Assembly: GCA_964611385.1 (NCBI GenBank)
Contig: CAZSXS010000044.1
Location: 1-30,072, forward strand
Source of the DNA: CAZSXS01 sp964611385
Lineage (GTDB): Bacteria; Bacillota; Clostridia; Lachnospirales; CAYPQA01
Length of the DNA stretch: 30,072 nt
Direction of reading: 5' to 3'
The number at the start of each line of letters is the position of its first letter. Position 1 is the first letter of the stretch. Below the pieces are notes generated by a model. The model ran no database searches and had not been told where the DNA came from. It saw nothing but the letters and a program-made list of their open reading frames with translations. The translations under genes were made by a program, and so were the position numbers. Below are positions 23,688-30,072 of this stretch, one piece after another.

Positions 23688-25679
23688 ATGAAAAAGATAC
23701 TTATTTTTCTTTTGCTGATTTTGATAATCAATCCAACTGTCATTCATGCAAGCAGTACGCCTTACGGCACCTTCAGCATTGGAACAGGAGACTGGATGAT
23801 ACGAACCCAAACGGCCTATACACCTTACCAAACCGTTGTGTTTGAAGGAAATGAGCCGGAGGACTTATTCGTTGACCAAGACGGAACCCTGTACATCGCC
23901 GATACAAAAAACAGCCGAATTCTGATCATTGCCAATAACGAAAGCAGAAGCATAGGCGAAGGGATTTTAACGGAACCCAAGGGTGTGTACGTAAAGGATT
24001 CAAAGGTCTATGTTGCAGACTCGGGAAACGGTAAGGTACATCTATTTGATAAGGAGGGTAAGTTGCTTCAGGAATTTGGAAAGCCTGACTCTCCCCTGTT
24101 CGGTAAGAATGAAAAGTTTTTGCCTAAGAAAATCGCTGTGGACAGGAAAGAGAATCTGTATGTGGTTCTTGAAAGCGCACCCAACGGCGTTGCCTTGTTA
24201 AACAACCAGGGTGAATTCTTTTCCTACTTTGCAAGCAACCGAACCAATACCTCCGCAAAGATGATTATGCAGCGAATGTTTTATACCCAAAAACAAAAAA
24301 GTCAGCTCCTTAAGAACCTGCCGCCTTCGGTGACGAATGTTTGTCTGGACGAGAGCGGGCTTCTTTATACGGTGACGATGGATCAGAGGAACAACCCCTT
24401 AAAGAAGTTTAATATCTCTGGTAAAAACCTGTTGGAAAATAAGCTTCATTATTATAACACAAGCTTTATTGATCTTGATGTGAACGACAAAGGAAACATC
24501 TACGCCATTGATAACTATGGGGCGATCTTTGAATATGACAGCTTTGGAAACCTTCTCTTTATTTTTGGCGGCTACAGCCATGAAGACGAACGGGTCGGTT
24601 TGATCAATTCTCCCTCCGCTATTGATGTGACCGATGATGGGTATATCTATGCCTTGGATAAGCAGAAAAGCATTATTCAAATCTATAAAAGCACTTCTTT
24701 TGCAGATGAGGTTCATACCGGTGTCAACCTATATAAGGATGGATTTTATACCAAGGGCCAAGTTGTCTGGGAAGATGTTCTAAAAATGAACAATCAATTT
24801 ATTTTATCCTACCAAGCCCTGGCGAAGGCTTATTTTAAAAATGGTGAAACCCAGAAGGCCTTGGAGGCTTTTGAATTAGCTGAGGATAGAACTGGTTACT
24901 CGCAGGCTTTTTGGGAAGTTCGGAACGATTGGTTGCAAAAGAATCTAGGGATATTTATTCTTCTGTTCCTCCTATTGAGCCTGGTTTGGATGATTGTTGG
25001 TCGTCTTGAAAAGAAGAAAGGTTTCCTTAAAAAACAGTTGTCCCGTATTACTGAAAAGCCCTACATTGCCCAGTTTCTTTTTACAAGGCAAATTTTGAGG
25101 AAGCCGACGGATGCCTATTATGACCTAAAGGTGATGGGTAAAGCCTCTGTCTTGTCCGCAACAGTCCTATATCTCTGGATGCTAATCCTGCAAATTACAA
25201 ATATCTATGTCAAGGGTTTCTTGTTCCGCTCTGGAAGTATCATTTACTCTAACCTGGTAGAGGAAATTTTATGGGTTGCAATCCCCCTTGCTCTTTGGAT
25301 TGTTGCCAATTATATGATTTCTACCATCAATGAAGGAGAAGGAAAGTTCCGGGACGTGTATGTTGGAACGGCTTACGCCTTTACCCCCTACCTCCTAGGG
25401 ATGCTGCCCTTACAGCTGATTACAAATGTTTTGACCATAAACGAAAGCTTTATTTATACCTTTGGGCATACCATCATCCTAGCTTGGTCAGGCGTTTTGC
25501 TTTTCCTAATGGTCAAGGAAATCCACAATTATCAATTTTTTGAAACGGTCAAAATTATTTTAATTACACTTTTTTGCATGAGCTTGATGGTGCTTTTGGG
25601 TTTGCTGATCTACATACTTGTGGATACGCAGTATGAATTTATTTATTCTATCCTACAGGAGTTGAGAATACGTGGGTAA
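23688..25679 (+). CDS. Exported NHL-repeat/TPR protein with Yip1-type membrane domain
   Basis: A 663-residue protein. Signal peptide 1-21 (ends VIHA). Residues about 45-335 form an NHL-type beta-propeller with repeated blades such as PEDLFVDQDGTLYIADTKNSRILI, PKGVYVKDSKVYVADSGN and SAIDVTDDGYIYALDKQKS. About 340-410 is a TPR-like helical stretch (QALAKAYFKNGETQKALEAFELAE). A membrane helix follows at about 419-440 (LGIFILLFLLLSLVWMIVG). Residues 463-655 hold five further helices with the Yip1-family pattern (FLFTRQILRKPTDAYYDLK at the start). So the propeller lies outside and the Yip1 domain in the membrane. It stands between a permease pair and the DUF5696 gene, which overlaps its end by eight bases. 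A role in sensing or in holding the surface proteins together is only a guess; no enzyme motif is seen. Confidence 0.82.
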   Translation: MKKILIFLLLILIINPTVIHASSTPYGTFSIGTGDWMIRTQTAYTPYQTVVFEGNEPEDLFVDQDGTLYIADTKNSRILIIANNESRSIGEGILTEPKGVYVKDSKVYVADSGNGKVHLFDKEGKLLQEFGKPDSPLFGKNEKFLPKKIAVDRKENLYVVLESAPNGVALLNNQGEFFSYFASNRTNTSAKMIMQRMFYTQKQKSQLLKNLPPSVTNVCLDESGLLYTVTMDQRNNPLKKFNISGKNLLENKLHYYNTSFIDLDVNDKGNIYAIDNYGAIFEYDSFGNLLFIFGGYSHEDERVGLINSPSAIDVTDDGYIYALDKQKSIIQIYKSTSFADEVHTGVNLYKDGFYTKGQVVWEDVLKMNNQFILSYQALAKAYFKNGETQKALEAFELAEDRTGYSQAFWEVRNDWLQKNLGIFILLFLLLSLVWMIVGRLEKKKGFLKKQLSRITEKPYIAQFLFTRQILRKPTDAYYDLKVMGKASVLSATVLYLWMLILQITNIYVKGFLFRSGSIIYSNLVEEILWVAIPLALWIVANYMISTINEGEGKFRDVYVGTAYAFTPYLLGMLPLQLITNVLTINESFIYTFGHTIILAWSGVLLFLMVKEIHNYQFFETVKIILITLFCMSLMVLLGLLIYILVDTQYEFIYSILQELRIRG

Positions 25680-27840
25680 ACTAGTAAGAATTATTGTTTT
25701 CTGTTTTGCAGTCATTTTTTCTGCTCAAACCTTGGCGGCACAAAGCGCTGTGTATTACATCCAGAACCAAGTGGTAAATAAGAATACGGCCAATACCCCG
25801 ATTCCCCAGACACCCGTTCCCCCCGAGTATGAAAAGTTGACCGAGAACGAGCAGTTGGAACTCTATTTAAACAAAAAAACCTTGGGCTTGAAGGTTAAAA
25901 ACAAGCAGACTGGCTATGTTTGGAGTACTACCATTGACGAGGAGCAGGAGGACTTAAACCGGGTATGGCAGGGCATGGTCAGCTCCGCCATCACCATTGA
26001 GTATGTGAACAGCAAAAACCTCATGGCCAGGGCTTCCATCTTCACAGAAGAACGCATGCCCCAAGTTACGGAAAAGGCGGACGGCTTTTCCGCAAGTGTT
26101 TACTTTTCTAAGCCAAGCATTCAACTGGTGCTGGACGTGACACTTACGCAAAATGCTTTGGACGTTCAAGTGAAGCAGAGCAATATTGAGGAGCTGGATG
26201 AGGAATACGAATTACAAGCGATTTATGTCTATCCTTTTTTGGGAGCTACGAAGAAGCAGGAGGTATCCGGCTACATGTTCATACCCGATGGAGCGGGGGC
26301 CCTCATTCGGCTGGAGGTGGAGAATCACTTCTCTAAGGAACCGTACAGCAAAAGAATTTATGGGGATGATAACGGAATCAAACCGCTCCCGGAATACTTT
26401 GACCACCTGGAACCCCAGAAGCAAATTCAATATCCTGTCTTTGGCTTTGTCCATAATGAACATGAAAACGGCTTTGCTGCCATTATTAAAAGCGGGCAGG
26501 AATACGCCGAGCTTCAATCCTATCTCAGTGGAATGACCACGAGCTTTAATTGGACGGCTCCTCGATTTATTTACCGGGAGCAATATTTTCAGAAAATAAA
26601 CAGGAAGGGGACAGGGGTTATCGTCAATCAGCGAATTCCAAATGCCTTTGATATTCACCTCTCCTATACCTTTTTGGAGAAGGAGGAGGCCTCCTATGTA
26701 GGCATGGCGAAGGCTTACCGGGAGTATCTGATTGCTGAGGGCATTCTTACAAAAAAAGAAGTGACCGACAGCTCTATTCCACTGCGGCTAGATGTGATTA
26801 TGTCCTTCAACGAAAAAAGAATCCTGGGAAAGAAAACGCAGATTATGACCTCACTAGAGGACTTGCAGCGTATGGTTGATGAACTTAATGACCAAATCCA
26901 GAACATTCAGGTAACCGTCCGCGGGTACACAGAAGCAGGGCCTGATGGAATCGCTTTAAATCACTTCCCCTTCGAAAAAAAGCTTGGGACGGAAGCGGAT
27001 TGGAAAAAGCTCTATGACCAGTTTGAAGCGAAAAATATCCCCCTTCATTTCTTTACCGATTATAGTTGGGGAGATGATTTCATCAAGGGCTATTCCGCTT
27101 CAAGAGATACGGCTCAGAGCATTGCCAAGAATACCATTGGACACTTGGTGGCTCCTGCTGTCACGAAAAGCTTTTTTGAGAGGGATCAAGAAAACTTTGT
27201 TAAACACAATTTTTCTTATTTGACCATTGATGGGGTTGCCAGATTGCTGTTTTCAAACTTCAACGACCTGAACGCAAGCACGAGAAGCGAAAGCATTCGC
27301 CATTACACTTCCATGCTTGAAAACAGCAAAACAAAAAATGCTTTTATAGCCCCCCAGGATTTTCTTTGGAAGTATAGCGATGTGATTTACAGCGTGAACT
27401 TGTCCTCATCAAATAATTTTATTTTTTCCGATGATGTTCCATTTTTGCAGATTGTTTTAAAAGGTTATATTGATTACTTCAGCGGAGAGCTGAACTTTGC
27501 GGATAACTCTGCTGCCCTCAGATTGATTGAGTATGGGGCTTACCCTAGCTACTTTTTGACCCAGGAGGACTCAGTCAAATTGGTCAACGGGTACTTTGGT
27601 TGGATTTACACTTCAAAATTCAGCAACTGGAAAGAGGATATTTTAGCCCAACACGCTTATATCAGCCAGGCTTTGGATCCAGTCCGAAATGCCACCATAG
27701 AGGATAGGCGCGTGCTTGAGGATAACGTGGTTTTAGTCACTTATTCTAACGGAGTCGATATTCTTGTAAACTACAGTAATGAGGTGTTTCGGTACAATGA
27801 GTTTGCGGTTCCTGCCAACAATGTCTTAGTGATGGATTAG
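25672..27840 (+). CDS. Exported DUF5696-type protein of unknown function
   Basis: A 722-residue protein with signal peptide 1-23 (ends TLAA). The opening of the mature part, YEKLTENEQLELYLNKKTLGLKVKNKQTGYVW, and the general order of motifs match DUF5696 proteins known next to sugar importers in Clostridia and Paenibacillus. About residues 48-330 are rich in beta strands. About 365-600 alternates strands and helices as in a TIM-barrel (VTVRGYTEAGPDGIALNHFP, IPLHFFTDYSWGDDF, FSYLTIDGVARLLFSNFND), and the last 120 residues are again beta-rich. That order recalls glycoside hydrolases with N-terminal sandwich, barrel and C-terminal sandwich, but I could not identify a catalytic pair. GTG start overlaps the upstream stop (GTGGGTAA). 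No membrane anchor is seen beyond the signal peptide. Confidence 0.75.
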   Translation: MGKLVRIIVFCFAVIFSAQTLAAQSAVYYIQNQVVNKNTANTPIPQTPVPPEYEKLTENEQLELYLNKKTLGLKVKNKQTGYVWSTTIDEEQEDLNRVWQGMVSSAITIEYVNSKNLMARASIFTEERMPQVTEKADGFSASVYFSKPSIQLVLDVTLTQNALDVQVKQSNIEELDEEYELQAIYVYPFLGATKKQEVSGYMFIPDGAGALIRLEVENHFSKEPYSKRIYGDDNGIKPLPEYFDHLEPQKQIQYPVFGFVHNEHENGFAAIIKSGQEYAELQSYLSGMTTSFNWTAPRFIYREQYFQKINRKGTGVIVNQRIPNAFDIHLSYTFLEKEEASYVGMAKAYREYLIAEGILTKKEVTDSSIPLRLDVIMSFNEKRILGKKTQIMTSLEDLQRMVDELNDQIQNIQVTVRGYTEAGPDGIALNHFPFEKKLGTEADWKKLYDQFEAKNIPLHFFTDYSWGDDFIKGYSASRDTAQSIAKNTIGHLVAPAVTKSFFERDQENFVKHNFSYLTIDGVARLLFSNFNDLNASTRSESIRHYTSMLENSKTKNAFIAPQDFLWKYSDVIYSVNLSSSNNFIFSDDVPFLQIVLKGYIDYFSGELNFADNSAALRLIEYGAYPSYFLTQEDSVKLVNGYFGWIYTSKFSNWKEDILAQHAYISQALDPVRNATIEDRRVLEDNVVLVTYSNGVDILVNYSNEVFRYNEFAVPANNVLVMD

Positions 27841-27852
27841 GAGGGGTTTACA

Positions 27853-28719
27853 GTGAAAATAACACATCGTGTTCGAGAGGCTTTGACGGGTTATGGCTTC
27901 ATCTCTATCTGGATCATTGGGTTTTTAACCTTCACCTTGATTCCCATTTTTAGAACTGCTTTTCTAAGCTTTAATCAGGTTAAAATTACCACCGAGGGCA
28001 TACGTACCACCTTCGTTGCCTTTAAAAATTATCAGGATGCCATCTTGTCAGATATTGTTTTTGTCGATTACTTGCTGTCCTATGTGAGTGAGCTGGTCAT
28101 CTATGTTCCAATTGTTATCGTGTTTTCTTTGTCCATGGCGCTTTTGTTAAACATGAAAATTAAAATGAAGGGGGTTTTCAGAACAGTCTTTTTCCTGCCT
28201 GTTATTATTACCAGCGGCCCGGTTATTGAAAATCTGATTAACAAGGGCACCACCTCCCTACCTTCCATCAACCGCTTTTTAGAAAGAAACCAAGTACTGG
28301 AGTTGCTTCCCGCCTTTTTTGCCTCCCTGATTACTCGAGTGCTCTCTTCCTTCATTATCATCCTGTGGTTTTCGGGGGTTCAAATTCTGATTTTTATTGC
28401 CGGACTGCAAAAAATGGACTCAGCTGTTTACGAGGCGGCAAGTATTGATGGAGCTTCTCGCTGGGAGTCTTTTTGGACCATTACCCTTCCGGCTCTCAAC
28501 CCCATGATCATGCTGAACATTATCTACACCATCATTACGATCTCTATGTTTTCCCTGAATAAGGTAATTGCTTATATTCAATCAAGAACTTTTGATGTGA
28601 ATTATGGTTTGGGCTACGCTTCAGCCTTGTCCTGGATCTATTTTTTTGTACTGCTGATTGGCCTTATCTTCTTTATCTTGGTGGTGAAGCCCAGGGAAAA
28701 GCGTGTCAAATATAGTTAA
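27853..28719 (+). CDS. Sugar ABC transporter permease (UgpA/LplB type), pair 2
   Basis: A 288-residue membrane protein of the MalF/UgpA branch with six predicted helices; the first is GFISIWIIGFLTFTLIPIFRTAF. The EAA loop is at about 194-214 (EAASIDGASRWESFWTITLP). GTG start, seven bases after GGAGGGG, 12 bases behind the DUF5696 gene. It is clearly diverged from the permease of pair 1, so this is not a recent duplication. Its partner follows 35 bases downstream. Confidence 0.93.
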   Translation: MKITHRVREALTGYGFISIWIIGFLTFTLIPIFRTAFLSFNQVKITTEGIRTTFVAFKNYQDAILSDIVFVDYLLSYVSELVIYVPIVIVFSLSMALLLNMKIKMKGVFRTVFFLPVIITSGPVIENLINKGTTSLPSINRFLERNQVLELLPAFFASLITRVLSSFIIILWFSGVQILIFIAGLQKMDSAVYEAASIDGASRWESFWTITLPALNPMIMLNIIYTIITISMFSLNKVIAYIQSRTFDVNYGLGYASALSWIYFFVLLIGLIFFILVVKPREKRVKYS

Positions 28720-28724
28720 TAAGA

Positions 28725-28738
28725 TGGCAAAACTGCCA
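28725..28738 (+). repeat. Small hairpin between the pair-2 permease genes
   Basis: TGGCA (28725-28729) and TGCCA (28734-28738) form a 5-bp stem with a 4-base loop just before the Shine-Dalgarno of the next gene. It is too small for firm functional claims. Confidence 0.3.
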
Positions 28739-28754
28739 GAAAATGGAGGTTTGT

Positions 28755-29702
28755 ATGAGAAGCCCTGACAAATATAAAGGGAGCCTCTTTAGCTGGAACA
28801 CGGTCAGGAAAAAAATCCTCGGCAACAACAGCGACGGCATCCTTTACAAAGTGATCATCTATTTTTTCCTCTTTTCCATTGGATTTATTTTTTTGTATCC
28901 CATCCTTGGTATGCTGTCCTATAGTTTAAAAACAGCCAGCGATGTTATCAATCCCTTGGTGGACTGGGTACCCACCCAGATTTATTTTGAGAACTACACG
29001 AAATCCTTTCAGGCCCTAAACTATTCCAAGTCCATAATGACGACCTTGGTTTTAGCAGGCTCTACCTCTTTGCTGCAATCCCTGTCCTGCTCCCTGATTG
29101 GTTATGGCTTTGCCAGGTTTCGCTTCCCCGGTAAAAACTTATTTTTCTTCCTGGTGATTGCCACCTTCATTATCCCACCACAAATTACCGTCATCCCACA
29201 GTTTTTGATGTTCAAAAGCCTGGGCCTTTTGGAAAACATCGCTTGCTTTTTAATACCAGCCTTCTTCGGTCAAGGCTTAAAGAACACAATTTTTATTTTG
29301 ATCTTTTATCAGTTTTTTAAGATGATTCCCAAGGTTCTGGACGAGGCCAGCCAAGTGGACGGGGCTGGTGCCCTAAAGGTTTTTATTTTTATTTCTATCC
29401 CTATGGCTGTGCCAGCTTATATTGTTTCGTTTTTATTTTCCTTTGTCTGGTACTGGAACGAAACTTTTTTAACCTCCATTTTCTTAGGAGGAAGTGTTCA
29501 GACCCTCCCCATGAAGCTCATGCAATTTGCTGCTGAATACCAGCGTCTCTTCCAAGGAGCGCCGGAAATGGGAAGAAGTTTAAATGAAGCCATTGAAATG
29601 GCAGGAACCGTTTTGAATATCTTACCGCTGCTGATCATCTTTTTTGTTGCCCAGAGATGGTTTGTTGAAGGGGTTGATAGAACGGGTATTACAGGAGAAT
29701 AA
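28755..29702 (+). CDS. Sugar ABC transporter permease (UgpE/LplC type), pair 2
   Basis: A 315-residue membrane protein of the MalG/UgpE branch. The polar N-terminus (about 35 residues) precedes the first helix VIIYFFLFSIGFIFLYPIL; the segment SDVINPLVDWVPTQIYFENY is typical after it. The EAA loop at about 196-216 reads DEASQVDGAGALKVFIFISIP. ATG at 28755 is preferred because GGAGG ends five bases before it; the frame-open ATG at 28743 would place this site inside the coding sequence. Together with the preceding gene it makes the second importer channel. Confidence 0.93.
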   Translation: MRSPDKYKGSLFSWNTVRKKILGNNSDGILYKVIIYFFLFSIGFIFLYPILGMLSYSLKTASDVINPLVDWVPTQIYFENYTKSFQALNYSKSIMTTLVLAGSTSLLQSLSCSLIGYGFARFRFPGKNLFFFLVIATFIIPPQITVIPQFLMFKSLGLLENIACFLIPAFFGQGLKNTIFILIFYQFFKMIPKVLDEASQVDGAGALKVFIFISIPMAVPAYIVSFLFSFVWYWNETFLTSIFLGGSVQTLPMKLMQFAAEYQRLFQGAPEMGRSLNEAIEMAGTVLNILPLLIIFFVAQRWFVEGVDRTGITGE

Positions 29703-29714
29703 GGTGAAGTATGT

Positions 29715-30072
29715 ATGGCTACTATTAAAGATGTTGCTAAACTGGCAGGGGTTTCAATTTCAACGGTGTCTTATGTTTTGAATGAAACCATGAACGTAAG
29801 TGAAGAAAAGAAGCAGAAGGTTTTGGAAGCGGTCAAGGAGCTGGACTATAAACCCAATAGCTTGGCTCAGGGTCTAAAATCAAAGCGGACGAAGCTCATT
29901 GGTATTTTTTTAAATAACTTTTCCGGCCCCATTTACAGTGAAATCATCCGAGGCGCAAACAATTACGCAAAATCCCTAGGTTATGAAGTGATTTTGGCTC
30001 AGTGCATGATCAACAAGGACAGTACCACCCGATTTTTTTCTAATCGAATCGTGGACGGAGCCATCATCCTTT
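29715..30072 (+). CDS. LacI-family transcriptional regulator (3' end missing)
   Basis: 119 codons are present before the window ends. The N-terminal DNA-binding domain is textbook LacI/GalR: MATIKDVAKLAGVSISTVSY (1-20), VLNE, then KVLEAVKELDYKPNSLAQGL with the hinge helix, followed by the start of the sugar-binding domain (KLIGIFLNNFSGPIYSEIIR, ANNYAKSLGYEVILAQ). AAGGTGA lies seven bases before the ATG. It is 12 bases behind the last permease on the same strand, so it is probably part of the operon and may control it from sites in the 13688-14025 leader, with a sugar as effector. The ligand and operator are not known. Confidence 0.9.
   Translation, partial: MATIKDVAKLAGVSISTVSYVLNETMNVSEEKKQKVLEAVKELDYKPNSLAQGLKSKRTKLIGIFLNNFSGPIYSEIIRGANNYAKSLGYEVILAQCMINKDSTTRFFSNRIVDGAIIL

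Noticed and set aside
26212..26658. 148-codon open frame opposite the DUF5696 gene
   Set aside because: Reverse-frame artefact of a continuous gene in an operon of uniform direction.

Overview
The window reads as a chromosomal segment of a low-to-mid GC Gram-positive anaerobe of the class Clostridia (Bacillota). The main evidence is the classic origin-proximal Firmicutes block rpmH-rnpA-yidD-yidC-khpB-mnmE-mnmG-rsmG-noc, a Noc-type ParB homologue, strong Shine-Dalgarno sequences, TTG/GTG starts and Firmicutes-type ABC sugar importers. The family within Clostridia cannot be fixed from this sequence alone.

Region 1 (1-5786, + strand) is the right end of a prophage, visibly more AT-rich than the rest. 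It holds a tail-associated structural protein cut by the window edge, a small Fn3-like tail protein that seems to start at a non-canonical ATA codon, a NUMOD4/HNH/AP2-type endonuclease, an excisionase-like HTH protein and a tyrosine integrase. The integrase lies beside the 3' end of the initiator tRNA-fMet gene (5787-5860, minus strand), the presumed attachment site. No lysis cassette or repressor is visible in this part, so the element is either unusually arranged or eroded.

Region 2 (5787-13642, minus strand) is housekeeping. tRNA-fMet has its own promoter and terminator. The nine-gene block runs from a near-consensus promoter at 13614-13642 to a strong terminator at 6141-6198. Its genes handle RNase P, membrane insertion, RNA binding, tRNA wobble modification, 16S rRNA methylation and nucleoid occlusion. 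Several neighbours overlap or are nearly contiguous. The dnaA gene and DnaA boxes usually found upstream of rpmH are not seen; a 490-bp spacer with a perfect 18-bp inverted repeat lies there instead.

Region 3 (14052 to the end, + strand) is one long carbohydrate operon: a 1115-residue GH94-type phosphorylase resembling 1,2-beta-oligoglucan phosphorylases, a solute-binding lipoprotein, a 965-residue exported protein joining two carbohydrate-binding-like beta-sandwich regions to a second solute-binding domain, a permease pair, a secreted NHL/TPR/Yip1 membrane protein, an exported DUF5696-type protein, a second permease pair, and a LacI-family regulator cut by the window edge. There is no ABC ATPase or endo-glucanase in the window. 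My working model is that oligosaccharides (possibly beta-1,2-glucans) are captured and perhaps processed outside, imported by two ABC systems that borrow an ATPase encoded elsewhere, and phosphorolysed inside. The accessory proteins in this operon (the giant binding protein, NHL-Yip1 and DUF5696) are the most likely undescribed system here.
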